DNA from: DASUXA01 sp036378155
GTDB lineage: Bacteria; Actinomycetota; Actinomycetes; Mycobacteriales; Micromonosporaceae
Assembly: GCA_036378155.1 (NCBI GenBank)
Contig: DASUXA010000097.1
Span: forward strand, 1-64,000
DNA length: 64,000 nt
Reading direction: 5' to 3'
Made by a program: the position numbers and the translations under genes. Position 1 is the first letter of the stretch. Each line of letters begins with the position of its first letter. Positions 10,754 to 21,715 of this stretch are shown here, piece after piece. The notes below the pieces were generated by a model, which was not told the DNA's origin, searched no databases, and was given only the letters and a program-made list of their open reading frames with translations.

Positions 10754-11938
10754 TCACCTCCGCTCGACCCGCCGCGCCGCAGCCTCGATCCGCTCGCGAG
10801 GCGCCGGCGGGGTCGCCGCCGCAAACTCGGCGAGCGCCTTCGCTGCCTCAGTAGATACCTGATCCGGTACCACGACATCAACGGTGACGAGTAGGTCCCC
10901 GCTGGAACCGTCGCGCCGGGTCACGCCCTTGCCGCGCGCCCGCAGGGTGCGGCCGCTGCGGGTACCGGGCGGCACGCGCAGCGTGACCGCCCCGTCCAGG
11001 GTCGGTACCCGCAGGTCGACCCCGGTGACCGCCTCGGGGAACGTGATCGGCACGGTCAGCGTGAGGTCGTCGCCGTTGCGCCCGAACAACGGATCGGGAC
11101 GCACCTTGACCAGGACGTACAGGTCGCCCGCCGAGCCGCCACGCTCGCCCGGCTCACCCCGCCCTGCCAACCGGATGCGTTGACCGTCCGCGACCCCGGG
11201 CGGGATGCGTACATTCAACGTCCGGGTCTTGGTGACGCCGCCGGTACCGGCGCACTCCGGGCACTTCTCGTCGACCACTGTGCCGACACCCTGACAGTTG
11301 CGGCACGGCTCGGAAAAGCTGAACGTGCCCTGGTTCGAGGTGACCAGGCCCAGCCCGTGGCACACCGGGCAGGTGCGCGGGGTGGTACCGGGTGCCGCGC
11401 CCGAGCCGTGACACGTGTCGCACACCCCCGGCGCGCGCAGCGTCAGCGGCAGCGTGACACCCCGTACCGCGTCCACGAAGTCGAGCGTGACCTCGGTCTC
11501 CACGTCCCGCCCGCGAGCCGGCCCGGCACGGCGACCGGTACGACCACCGGTGCCGCCGGAGAAGATCGACCCGAACAGGTCGGAGAACCCGCCGCCGAAG
11601 CCGCGGTCGGCGGTACCCATGTCCCCGAACAGGTCGGACATGTCGAACGTCGTCCCGCCCGACGGGCGACCGGCACGGGTGCCCCGGCGGAACGCGCCCG
11701 CGCCGAACAGTTGGCGCATCTCGTCGTACTCTTTGCGCTTGCGCTCGTCGACGAGCACGTCGTACGCCTCGGACACGGCCTTGAAGCGTTCCTCGGCGTC
11801 CTTGTTGCCCGGGTTACGGTCCGGGTGCAGTTCCCGGGCGAGCTTCCGGTACGCCTTCTTGATCTCGTCGGTGGAGGCGGTCTTCGGGACCCCGAGGACG
11901 CCGTAGAAGTCCTTCTCCAGCCAGTCCTTCGAACTCAT
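10754..11938 (-). CDS. dnaJ: Co-chaperone DnaJ (type I Hsp40)
   Basis: 394 residues. The J domain at 1-75 carries the HPD tripeptide (ARELHPDRNPGNKDAEERF). A Gly/Phe-rich linker (about 95-135) and four CxxCxGxG zinc motifs follow (CDTCHGSGA, CPVCHGLG, CRNCQGVG, CPECAGTG), then the C-terminal substrate-binding domain. It stimulates DnaK ATPase and delivers clients. The start ATG 11938 gives MSSKDWLEKDFYGVLGV, the DnaJ1 N-terminus linked to dnaK operons in actinomycetes; the open frame extends further upstream but that part overlaps grpE. Confidence 0.96.
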   Translation of the reverse strand: MSSKDWLEKDFYGVLGVPKTASTDEIKKAYRKLARELHPDRNPGNKDAEERFKAVSEAYDVLVDERKRKEYDEMRQLFGAGAFRRGTRAGRPSGGTTFDMSDLFGDMGTADRGFGGGFSDLFGSIFSGGTGGRTGRRAGPARGRDVETEVTLDFVDAVRGVTLPLTLRAPGVCDTCHGSGAAPGTTPRTCPVCHGLGLVTSNQGTFSFSEPCRNCQGVGTVVDEKCPECAGTGGVTKTRTLNVRIPPGVADGQRIRLAGRGEPGERGGSAGDLYVLVKVRPDPLFGRNGDDLTLTVPITFPEAVTGVDLRVPTLDGAVTLRVPPGTRSGRTLRARGKGVTRRDGSSGDLLVTVDVVVPDQVSTEAAKALAEFAAATPPAPRERIEAAARRVERR

Positions 11939-11996
11939 CGTGCCCACCTCCTCCGCGAGATCGTCGTGGTCGTGCCGCCGGTCGTACCGGTACCGG

Positions 11997-12922
11997 TCAC
12001 TCCGGCTCCGCGACCGCCACCAGCGCCGGACGCAGCAGACGCTCACCCAGCATGTATCCGCGCCGCAACACGTCGACGCAGGTCGGCTCGGTGACTTCGG
12101 CAGAGGTCTGGTGCGCGACCGCCTCGTGCCGGGTCGGGTCGAACCGGTCGCCCTTGTCGCCGAACGGCTGCAGCCCGAACTTGGACAGCGTCTGGACGAG
12201 CTGCTCGGCGACCGAACCGAACGGTCCGACCAGATCGCCGTGCTCCCGCGCGCGGTCCAGGTCGTCGAGGACCGGCAACAGGGCGGCCAGTACCACGCCG
12301 GTCGCCTGCTCGCTGACCACGCCCCGGTCACGGTCGACCCGCTTGCGGTAGTTCGCGTACTCGGCGCTCACCCGCTGAAGGTCACGGGTCAGCTCGTCGA
12401 CGTCGTGCCGCAGCGCCTCGAGTTCCGCGCCGAGGACACCCGCGCTGTCGGTCCGCATCGCTTCCGCGATCGCCTCGGGATCGCCCGAGTCACCCGCGAT
12501 CGCCTCGGGATCGCCCGAGTCACCCGTGATCGCCTCGGCGTCCCCCGGCTCGGTCGCGGTCGCCTCGGCGCCGCCCGAGTCGGCGGCGACGTCGGCTTCC
12601 TTGTCGACGACTGGGCTGTCGCCCGGCGCGGCGTCCTCGGACGCCGCGCCGCGCCCGCCCGTGGCGGTGCTCGCCCGGTCGTCGACGACTTCCCCTTCGA
12701 CGACCTCGGTGACGGGGGCAGCCGACCCGGTGGTCGGGGACGCCTCGTTCTCCGACGCCCGGTCGGTACCGTTCGACTTCGACTGGTTGGCTGTGTTGAT
12801 CTTCCGCTTGTCGCGCACGACAATCCGCTCCTCAGTGGGCCCGGCCTTGGCCGGGCCCACCTTCCGCTCGCCTGCGGGCACCCCGCCCGCGCTGGTGCCG
12901 CGGGCCTCGGCGTCCGGTTCGG

Positions 12923-12926
<4 letters not shown>
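11997..12926 (-). CDS. grpE: Nucleotide exchange factor GrpE with long acidic N-terminal extension
   Basis: 309 residues against about 200 in most bacteria. The GrpE core (coiled coil plus beta domain) is the C-terminal 150 residues (RVSAEYANYRKRVDRDR; LLPVLDDLDRAREHGDL; EAVAHQTSAEVTEPTCVDVLRRGY). The first about 155 residues are acidic, low-complexity and presumably disordered, and include a 10-residue tandem repeat (GDSGDPEAIA). It releases ADP and client from DnaK. GTG 12926 overlaps the dnaK stop (GTGA), giving translational coupling. An internal start nearer the core is possible but the frame is continuous and coupled. Confidence 0.93.
12465..12524 (-). repeat. 30-bp tandem repeat inside grpE (two full units plus a partial third)
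   Basis: Two identical 30-bp units at 12465-12494 and 12495-12524, followed by a diverged partial unit. They encode the decapeptide repeat of the acidic GrpE extension. The near-perfect identity suggests recent slippage expansion. Confidence 0.9.
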
Positions 12927-14782
<1,856 letters not shown>

Positions 14783-14816
14783 GTTGTCAGTCCTCCGTCT
14801 GCGTCGCCGCCCCGAA

Positions 14817-14890
14817 GTTGAGCGGACCAGGCTCAATAGTTGCACGCGCTCGGGCGGTGTCAAGCCGAGGTTGAGTCAAGTTGACGCAAG
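14817..14890 (-). promoter_or_regulatory. dnaK operon promoter with two HAIR operators
   Basis: On the minus strand a -35 TTGACA (14863-14858) and a -10 ACTATT (14840-14835) are 17 bp apart. HAIR 1 (14817-14837; GTTGAGC-N7-GCTCAAT) covers the -10. HAIR 2 (14870-14890, read on the plus strand GTTGAGT-N7-ACGCAAG) lies just upstream of the -35. Flanking the promoter on both sides fits tight HspR repression. Confidence 0.85.
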
Positions 14891-14965
14891 TTACCCGTAC
14901 CCGCGCGCGTCCCCATCGGCGACACACGTCGCGACCAGGGTGCGATTGTCGCCTGAGCCGCGATC

Positions 14966-16780
14966 ATGCACCCTGTACGCGTGGCCACGCGCGGCACCCG
15001 ATCCGACCCCCAACCCGACCAGCCGGGGTCGCGTACCGACGTGTCCGTGACCGCCGGCTCCGGCGACCCGGGTCAACTGCTCGCCGCTCTCGCCGCGCTG
15101 CGGGACACGCTGGAAGGCATCCGGTACCCGCTGGCCACGGCGAGCGCCGACGACGCGGTACGCACCGCCGCCGACCTGACCCGCCGGTTCGACGACTACC
15201 TGCTGCCCCGGCTGGCGCGGCTGGACGCGCCGCTGCTGGTCGTGGTCGGCGGGTCCACCGGGGCGGGCAAGTCGACCCTGGTCAACAGCTTGATCCAGGC
15301 GCCGGTGAGCACCGCCGGGGTGCTCCGCCCGACCACGCGCGCGCCGGTACTGGTGTGCAACCCGGCCGACCTCGCCTGGTTCCAGCAGCCACGGCTGCTG
15401 CCCGGTTTGCGCCGTACCTCGGCGCTGTCGTCCGACCCGGGGACCCTGCGACTCGCCGCCGCGCCCGCGCTGCGCGCCGGGTTGGCGCTGCTCGACGCCC
15501 CGGACATCGACTCGGTCGTGGACGCCAATCGCGAACTCGCGACCCAACTGCTCGCGGCGGCGGATCTGTGGCTGTTCGTGACCACCGCCGCCCGGTACGC
15601 CGACGCGGTGCCGTGGGACGTGCTGCGCCAGGCGCGCGACCGGGGCACGGTGGTCGCCCTGGTGCTCGACCGTACGCCGCCCGGAGCCGAGCCGGAGATC
15701 GTCGCGCACCTGGCGACGATGCTGCGTGACGCCGGTCTCGCGCCGGCGCCGATCTTCGGGGTACCGGAGACCGTCCTCGACCACCAGGGGCTGCTGCCGG
15801 AGTCGGCGGTCGTCGGGCTGCGCGACTGGCTGTCCCGGCTGGCGGGCGACGCGGCAGCCCGCGACCTTGTGGTACGACACACCGTCGACGGCGCGCTGGC
15901 CGCCCTGGAACCAGCGGTCGCCGGACTGGTCACCGCCGCCGACGACCAGGTCACCGCCGTGACGACGCTGAGCCGGGCGGTGGACGCCGCGTACCGGGTC
16001 GCGTTGTCCACCGTCGAGGACGCGATCGCCGACGGCAGCCTGCTGCGCGGCGAGGTGCTCGCCCGCTGGCAGGAGTTCGTCGGTACCGGTGAGCTGATGT
16101 CCGCGCTCCAGGCGCGGGTGGGTCGGGCGCGGGACCGCGTGGCAGCCGCCGTCACCGGGCGTACCGCGCCCGGTCGTCCGCTGCGGCAGGCGCTGTCGAC
16201 CGGGCTGCTCGCGTTGGTCGAGGGCGCCGCCGCCGACGCCGCCGAACAGGTCGCTCAGTCGTGGCGCGGGCACCCCGCCGGAGCCGCGCTGCTGGACGGT
16301 ACCGACGACCGGCTGGACCGACCGTCGCGGGACCTGATCGAACGCACCGAGCGGCTGACCCGCGACTGGCAGCGCGGGGTACTCGACCTGGTCCGCCACC
16401 AGGGCGCGGACCGGCGACGACTGGCGCGGGTGACCGCGTACACCGTGAACGGCAGCGGACTGCTGGTCATGCTCGCGGTGTTCTCGTCCACCGCGTTCCT
16501 GCCGACCGGGCTGGAGTTCCTGGTGGCGGGCGGTACCTCGGTCGCCGCCCAGAAGCTGCTCGAGGCGGTCTTCGGCGACCAGGCGATGCGCGCGCTCGCC
16601 GAGCAGGCGCGGCAGGACCTGCTGACCCGGGTACGCGACCTGCTCGACGAGGAGGCGCGCAGGTACCGTGAGCTGCTCGCGGCGGTACCGGTGCAGGCCG
16701 ATGCCGCGCGTCGGCTCCGTGCGGCAGCCGCCGCGGTGGTCAGCGCCCGCGCCGCCGCCGGGCTGGGGGTACTGCGATGA
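14966..16780 (+). CDS. Dynamin-like/YfjP-type GTPase, first of a pair
   Basis: 604 residues. The P-loop GGSTGAGKSTLVNS lies near residue 94, a DAPDID switch element (G3-like) near 180 and VLDRT (G4-like) near 230. A long helical middle region follows, with a hydrophobic stretch near 495-530 (YTVNGSGLLVMLAVFSSTAF) that probably associates with membrane, and a helical C-terminus. This is the pattern of paired actinobacterial dynamin-like/YfjP GTPases. Its 3' end overlaps the second GTPase gene by ATGA. It diverges from the dnaK operon, 183 bp apart. ATG 14966 is the outermost start; GTG 15041 is an alternative. Its physiological role is not known to me. Confidence 0.8.
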   Translation: MHPVRVATRGTRSDPQPDQPGSRTDVSVTAGSGDPGQLLAALAALRDTLEGIRYPLATASADDAVRTAADLTRRFDDYLLPRLARLDAPLLVVVGGSTGAGKSTLVNSLIQAPVSTAGVLRPTTRAPVLVCNPADLAWFQQPRLLPGLRRTSALSSDPGTLRLAAAPALRAGLALLDAPDIDSVVDANRELATQLLAAADLWLFVTTAARYADAVPWDVLRQARDRGTVVALVLDRTPPGAEPEIVAHLATMLRDAGLAPAPIFGVPETVLDHQGLLPESAVVGLRDWLSRLAGDAAARDLVVRHTVDGALAALEPAVAGLVTAADDQVTAVTTLSRAVDAAYRVALSTVEDAIADGSLLRGEVLARWQEFVGTGELMSALQARVGRARDRVAAAVTGRTAPGRPLRQALSTGLLALVEGAAADAAEQVAQSWRGHPAGAALLDGTDDRLDRPSRDLIERTERLTRDWQRGVLDLVRHQGADRRRLARVTAYTVNGSGLLVMLAVFSSTAFLPTGLEFLVAGGTSVAAQKLLEAVFGDQAMRALAEQARQDLLTRVRDLLDEEARRYRELLAAVPVQADAARRLRAAAAAVVSARAAAGLGVLR

Positions 16781-18411
16781 GTCTGGTGGACCGGGTGCGT
16801 GGCGACCGCGGCGTGGTACCGGTCGACGTCCTGGTGCGCCGGATATCGGCGTTGCAGCGGTTCGTCACCGCGACCAACGGCGCGGTACCGGACGAGGCGC
16901 TGACGAAGGTACGCGCGGTGACCGGCAACGCCAGCGAGCGGCTGCGGCTGTCCGGAGAACACACCGTGGTCGCCCTGGCGGGCGCCACCGGCAGCGGCAA
17001 GTCCAGCCTGTTCAACCTGCTCGCGAGCGGCGACATCTCGCCGGTCGGGGTACGTCGCCCGACCACGGGCAACGCGTACGCCTGTGTGTGGGGGTACGAC
17101 GGCGCCGGTCCGCTGCTCGACTGGCTGCGGGTACCGCAGGCGAACCGGTTCGCCCACCACCTGACCTCGGATGCCGACGAGCATGCGGCGCTCGCCGGAC
17201 TGGTGCTGCTCGACCTGCCCGACTTCGACTCGGTACTCGAGGAGCACCGGCTCGAGGTCGACCGGCTGCTGTCCCTGGTCGACCTGGTGGTCTGGGTCAC
17301 CGATCCGCAGAAGTACGCCGATCAGGTCATCCACGAGCGGTACCTGCGTACCTTCCGCCACCACCGGGACATCACGGTGGTGCTGCTGAACCAGGCGGAC
17401 CGGCTGAGCCCCGCCGACACTGCCCGGTGCGTCAACGACCTGGCCCGGCTGCTCGCCGCGGACGGGCTGGCGACGGTACCGGTGTTCGCGGTGTCCGCGG
17501 TCGGTCAACCCGGCGCGGAGGAGTTGCGCAACCGGCTGGCGCGCTCGGTCGCCGCCCGCCACGCGGCGTTGACCCGCCTCGCCGCCGACGTCGACGAGGT
17601 GGTCGGCGAGCTGAGTCCGCTGGTCGAGGCCGACCTCGGTCGCGAACCGGTGAGCGCGCGCAGCGTGACGGTCCTGGTGGAGAGTCTGACCGCCGCGGCG
17701 GGGCTGCCCGCCGTGGCCGACGCGACGGTCCACGCGTACCGGCACCGCGCGATGCGCGCGATGGGTTGGCCGGTGACCCGCTGGCTGCGTCGCGCCCGAC
17801 CCGATCCGCTGCGTCGGCTGCACCTGGAACAGCCCGCCGACGCGACCTCGCTACCGGCGCCGGCGCCCGCCGAGCGTTCCGCGGTCGCCCTGGCGGTCCG
17901 TACCCTCGCCGAGCAGGCGGCGAAGCCGTTGCCGGAGCCGTGGCCGGAGGCGGTGCTGGCGGCGGCGCGGTCCCGCGTCCAGGACCTGCCGGACGCGCTC
18001 GACACCGCGATCGCCCGTACCGACCTGGGTCTGACCCGGTCGCCGTGGTGGTGGCGGCTGGTCGGCGCGGTGCAGTGGCTCGCCACGGTCGCCGCCCTCG
18101 CCGGTCTCGCCTGGCTGGTCGTCCGGCTGGCGTTCGTCGCGCTGGCCCTGCCCGACGTGGTGACCCCGAAGGTGGGCGCGCTACCGCTGCCCACCTTGCT
18201 GCTGTTCGGCGGGCTCACCGTCGGGGTACTGGTCGCGCTGCTGGTGCGACCGCTGGTCGCGGCGGCGGCCCGACGTGCCGGGGTACGCGCGTCGCGACGG
18301 CTGCGCACCGCGGTCGAGGCGGTTGCCGAGGAGTACGTGGTCGCGCCGCTGCGCGCCGTGCTCGCCCGGTACACGTCCGCCCGCGCCGCGCTCTCCGACG
18401 CGCGCCGCTGA
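16777..18411 (+). CDS. YfjP-type GTPase with two transmembrane segments, second of a pair
   Basis: 544 residues. The P-loop ALAGATGSGKSSLFNLLA is near residue 67, G3-like DLPDFDS near 148, and G4 VVLLNQADRL near 205, so the GTP-binding set is better preserved than in its upstream partner. Two transmembrane helices follow at about 425-455 and 465-490, then a basic helical tail. By analogy with paired dynamin-like proteins (DynA/DynB of Streptomyces, IniA/IniC) the two products may act together in membrane remodelling; this is inference from architecture and coupling, not from a close match. Confidence 0.82.
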   Translation: MSLVDRVRGDRGVVPVDVLVRRISALQRFVTATNGAVPDEALTKVRAVTGNASERLRLSGEHTVVALAGATGSGKSSLFNLLASGDISPVGVRRPTTGNAYACVWGYDGAGPLLDWLRVPQANRFAHHLTSDADEHAALAGLVLLDLPDFDSVLEEHRLEVDRLLSLVDLVVWVTDPQKYADQVIHERYLRTFRHHRDITVVLLNQADRLSPADTARCVNDLARLLAADGLATVPVFAVSAVGQPGAEELRNRLARSVAARHAALTRLAADVDEVVGELSPLVEADLGREPVSARSVTVLVESLTAAAGLPAVADATVHAYRHRAMRAMGWPVTRWLRRARPDPLRRLHLEQPADATSLPAPAPAERSAVALAVRTLAEQAAKPLPEPWPEAVLAAARSRVQDLPDALDTAIARTDLGLTRSPWWWRLVGAVQWLATVAALAGLAWLVVRLAFVALALPDVVTPKVGALPLPTLLLFGGLTVGVLVALLVRPLVAAAARRAGVRASRRLRTAVEAVAEEYVVAPLRAVLARYTSARAALSDARR

Positions 18412-18478
18412 CCGCTCGGCGACGCCGCCGGGTCGACGTACCCGCCTGCCGGAACAGCCGCGACCCCGCCGGTCCGGA

Positions 18479-19993
18479 TCAGTCGACCGGCACCGCCAGG
18501 TCGCCGCCTGCCGCCGCGCGTGGCCGCAGCAGCAGGGCGAACAGCAGACCGACGAGCGCGACCACGACCGCGACGAGGATGGTCTCGCGGAACCCGGACA
18601 GCGCCGCGTCGGCCAGGCGGGCGCGCAGCGCGGGCGGCGCCTGAGCCAGTGATCCCGTCGCCGACCCGACGGAGGCGTGCGGACCGAGCACCGCGGCGAC
18701 GTGCTCCGCCACCCGTACCGAGAACAGCGTCGCCAGCAGGCTGACGCCGACCGACCCGCCGAGCCGTTGGGCGACGTTGAACAGCGTGTTGGCGTCCGCG
18801 AGCCGGGTCTCGGACAGGCCGCCGAGCAGGGCCATCAGCAGCGGCTGGATGACCAGTCCGAGGCCGACGCCGCGACCGGCGAGGATCAGGGCGGTCAGCC
18901 ACAGCGGGGTGTCGAGTTCGACCAGCAGCAGCAGCGCGGTGGTCACCGCCACCGCGACCAGTCCGGTGAGGATGCCGGCGCGCAGGTGCCCGCGCTCGCC
19001 GAGGGTCATGCCGAGCCGGGTGGACAGTCCCATCACGATGCCCTGGGGTAGCAGGACGAGGCCGCTGGCCAGCGCGCTGTGGCCCTGGAGGTTCTGCACC
19101 AGGATCGGGATCAGGAACAGCACGGCGAACAGCGCGACCGACGTCAGCACACACAGCCAGATGGCGAGCGCGGGTTGAGGGCTGCGCAGCAGCCGCAGGT
19201 CGACCGCCGGATGTTCGCGTCGGCTGGCCCAGAGTAGGTACCCGGCGAGCAGGACCAGTCCCGCCGTCCAGTACGGCCAGGACCGGTCGGACAGCCAGCC
19301 GTAGCGGGGACCCTCACTGGTACCGAACAACGCGGCGACCAGGCCGGTGGACAGCAGCAGCAGACCGAACGGGTCGAATCGGGCGCTCCGGTCGCGAACG
19401 GAGGTGATCCCGTACCGGCGCAGCGACGGTACCGCCGTGAGCGCGGCGAGCCCGATCGGCACGTTGACCAGGAACACCCAGGGCCAACCCCAGGCGCTGA
19501 CCAGCAGACCGCCGACGGTCGGGCCGAGGGCGGGACCGAGGAACAGGACGAGCCCGGCAGAGACCGGTACCCCTCCGCGTGCCGCGCCGGCGCCGCCGAA
19601 CAGCAGGTTCATCGCGAGCGGTACCAGCGGCGCGGCGACCACGCCCTGCGCCACCCGGAACGTCACCAGGGCCGGCACGCTGCCGGCGACCGCGCAGGCG
19701 GCGGACGCCGCGGTGAACGCCGCCAGGCTCACGGTGTACACGGGGACGGTGCCGAAGCGCTTGGCCAGCCAGGATGTCGCGGGCAGCGCGGCGGCGAGCG
19801 CGAGCAGGTACCCGGAGACCGCCCATTGCACGCTGGACAGCGTGCCGTGCAATTCGCGGGCGATGTCCGGTACCGCTACGTTCACCACGTTGCTGTCGAC
19901 CATGGACAGCAGCGGACCGGCGAGCAGAGCCAGCAGCGCGAACGCCCCGAGCCGGCGGGTGGTCGGCTCGGGGCGGCCGAGTGTCGCGGTCAT
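18479..19993 (-). CDS. DHA2 (EmrB/QacA) family MFS drug exporter
   Basis: 504 residues with about 14 predicted membrane helices. The DHA2 signature is visible: MVDSNVVNVAVPDIARELHG (motif D1-like, near 31), WLAKRFGTVPVYTVSL and GLVLFLGPALGPTVGGLL (motif C, near 150). It is a proton-coupled exporter of drugs or amphiphiles in the plasma membrane. Its start overlaps the stop of the upstream tetR gene by 4 bp, so the pair forms one operon read leftward from the operator at 20574-20612. The substrate cannot be assigned. Confidence 0.92.
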   Translation of the reverse strand: MTATLGRPEPTTRRLGAFALLALLAGPLLSMVDSNVVNVAVPDIARELHGTLSSVQWAVSGYLLALAAALPATSWLAKRFGTVPVYTVSLAAFTAASAACAVAGSVPALVTFRVAQGVVAAPLVPLAMNLLFGGAGAARGGVPVSAGLVLFLGPALGPTVGGLLVSAWGWPWVFLVNVPIGLAALTAVPSLRRYGITSVRDRSARFDPFGLLLLSTGLVAALFGTSEGPRYGWLSDRSWPYWTAGLVLLAGYLLWASRREHPAVDLRLLRSPQPALAIWLCVLTSVALFAVLFLIPILVQNLQGHSALASGLVLLPQGIVMGLSTRLGMTLGERGHLRAGILTGLVAVAVTTALLLLVELDTPLWLTALILAGRGVGLGLVIQPLLMALLGGLSETRLADANTLFNVAQRLGGSVGVSLLATLFSVRVAEHVAAVLGPHASVGSATGSLAQAPPALRARLADAALSGFRETILVAVVVALVGLLFALLLRPRAAAGGDLAVPVD

Positions 19994-20556
19994 CGGGGGA
20001 CCTCCTCGGTACGGGACGTCCGCGCGCTGAGCGCGGCTCGCGACACGCTGGCGACCCGATCGAGGATCTCCTGGTCACGCTGCGGGTCGCCGTACTCCAA
20101 CCAGCTGATGATCATCTGGTACGTGGCGTCGATCGCGACGGTCGCCGCCCAGCGCCGCAGCACCGGGTCGGGTTCGTACGGGCGCAGGAGTCGTTCGCAG
20201 CGCTGCCGAGCCTCAGTGGAGATCGATTCCGCGTACCCGGCGAACTCCGGCTCGCGTGCCGCGTGCCGGAACAGCAGGACGAACCCGTCGGGATCCCGTC
20301 GCGCGGCGGTCAGCAGCGCGGCGAGCGCCTCCCTGGTCGCCTCCGGGGGAACAGACTCCTCGATGCGTCGCTTCGTCCGGTCCAGCACCGCCTGGTACAA
20401 CTCGCGCTTGCCGGCGAAGTCGCGGTACAGCAGGAGCTTGCTCACGCCGGCCGTCGCGGCGATCTCCTCCATCGAGGTCGCCGCGTAGCCCCGCTTCGCG
20501 AACGCCGACGCGGCGCCGTCGAGGATCCGCCGACGTGTCTGCTCCCGACTGCCCAT
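19990..20556 (-). CDS. TetR-family repressor of the adjacent MFS exporter
   Basis: 188 residues. The HTH domain at 6-52 (ILDGAASAFAKRGYAATSMEEIAATAGVSK, LLLYRDFAGKRELYQAV) is followed by a C-terminal TetR_C-like region. It is first in a two-gene operon with the exporter (ATGA overlap), the usual arrangement for a repressor that is relieved by the exporter's substrate. Two TTAC-like palindromes just upstream are the likely autoregulatory operators. Confidence 0.93.
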   Translation of the reverse strand: MGSREQTRRRILDGAASAFAKRGYAATSMEEIAATAGVSKLLLYRDFAGKRELYQAVLDRTKRRIEESVPPEATREALAALLTAARRDPDGFVLLFRHAAREPEFAGYAESISTEARQRCERLLRPYEPDPVLRRWAATVAIDATYQMIISWLEYGDPQRDQEILDRVASVSRAALSARTSRTEEVPR

Positions 20557-20573
20557 CTCTTACCTTCCACGGG

Positions 20574-20612
20574 TTTACCGGGAAGTATAGAAAGGGTTAA
20601 CCCGCGAGTAAA
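20574..20612 (-). promoter_or_regulatory. Tandem operators upstream of tetR-MFS operon
   Basis: Two imperfect palindromes of form TT(t/a)AC-N6-GTA(a/t)A at 20574-20589 and 20597-20612, spaced 23 bp centre to centre. They lie 18-56 bp before the tetR start. The same half-sites occur as TTAC-N6-GTAA at trhA and fadE. Confidence 0.65.
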
Positions 20613-20635
20613 CACAGTCGGAAAGCGCCGGGCGG

Positions 20636-21310
20636 CTACCCGCGGCGTCCGCCGCGCCGGGGCGGTACCGGTGGCCGAGGCGGGACGGACCGGACGCTCC
20701 ACCCCCCACCGACCTGGGACCGGCTCGCGCCGGAGCCCCTGCCCGCGTGCACGGGGTCGTGCGGCTTGGAGCCGCCGCCGGTACCGCCGGTACCACCCCA
20801 CTGGCGCGGTACCGGCGAGGGGTCGGGCGCGCTGGGCTCGTCCGGTGGGTCGCTCGACTCGTCGGTGTCGCCCACCGGTGGCGGTGCCGCCTCGACCTGC
20901 CGGGCGGACGCCGGCGGTACCCGCCTGACCTGCGTCAACGGCTCAACCCAGGCAGCTCCGCCGAGGCCGCCGACCGGCGCCGGCTGGTACACCGAGTCCG
21001 CCGGACCGGGCGGCGTGGTGGGCCCGGTCGCCGCGGTGTCGCCGGGGATCACCACGACGGGTACCAGCGACCCGTCCACGGACGGCGGTGGGAGCAGCCC
21101 GTCGCCGGTCGCCAACGCCCGCGCACCGGCCTGGACGACCGCCCAGGTGGGCAGCGACGCCAGCCCGGCGAGCAGGGCGACGAATGCCGCGTACCGTCCG
21201 GGCGAGCCGGACAGCCCGTCGTCGGCGCGGTGCGCGCCGACGGTTCGACGCCGTCGGAAGGCGCCGGCTCGGCGACCCGCCGGTGTGATCGATCCCCCCT
21301 GATCCGGCAC
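20636..21310 (-). CDS. Proline-rich single-pass membrane protein of unknown function
   Basis: 224 residues. A short basic N-terminal cytoplasmic segment (1-37) is followed by one membrane helix (about 40-65, YAAFVALLAGLASLPTWAVV). The long extracytoplasmic region, rich in Pro, Gly, Ser and Asp, ends in a basic PPRPPVPPRRGGRRG tail. GTG 21310 has an AGGGG about 8 bp upstream. No domain is recognised. Low complexity makes the coding call less certain than for neighbours; all other frames here are less protein-like. Confidence 0.55.
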   Translation of the reverse strand: MPDQGGSITPAGRRAGAFRRRRTVGAHRADDGLSGSPGRYAAFVALLAGLASLPTWAVVQAGARALATGDGLLPPPSVDGSLVPVVVIPGDTAATGPTTPPGPADSVYQPAPVGGLGGAAWVEPLTQVRRVPPASARQVEAAPPPVGDTDESSDPPDEPSAPDPSPVPRQWGGTGGTGGGSKPHDPVHAGRGSGASRSQVGGGWSVRSVPPRPPVPPRRGGRRG

Positions 21311-21715
21311 GCTCTACCCCTTTGACCATCCCCCGGTTGCCCCGTCGGTCGCGCGTCGAGCCCGGCGAGTCCACCCCTCTGCCAGACTGACCTATTTACG
21401 CTCCGTGCGCGAGTGGTCACTGGCGTGTCCGACTGCCATGTTTCTGACGGTTCTGCGCCGGGGTACGGGTACTCGATCCGCCCTCGAGGTGCCCGCGCTG
21501 TGGGCGCGCTCACTCTTTCTGCAACGATGGGAGCGGCGGCTTCGCGCCGATCCCCCGCTTACCCTGCGGTGGACGGTCCCGAAAGCCGGCGCTCCCCGGG
21601 CACGGCACAGCCGTGTCCACGCCGCACGGCCCCGTACCCCGGGTCCGTAGGCACACCCACCGCGGCGTCGGCGCCGGTGACCCCGCGCCGACTCCAGACA
21701 CGACAGGGAGAAACG
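21311..21715. other. 405-bp intergenic region upstream of the 2-oxoacid dehydrogenase operon
   Basis: No gene seen. It holds the divergent 5' ends of the membrane protein (leftward) and the E1alpha gene (rightward). A relatively AT-rich stretch (CCTATTTACGC near 21390) is the best promoter-like element. No Lrp/BkdR-type regulator gene or clear operator is present. Confidence 0.5.
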
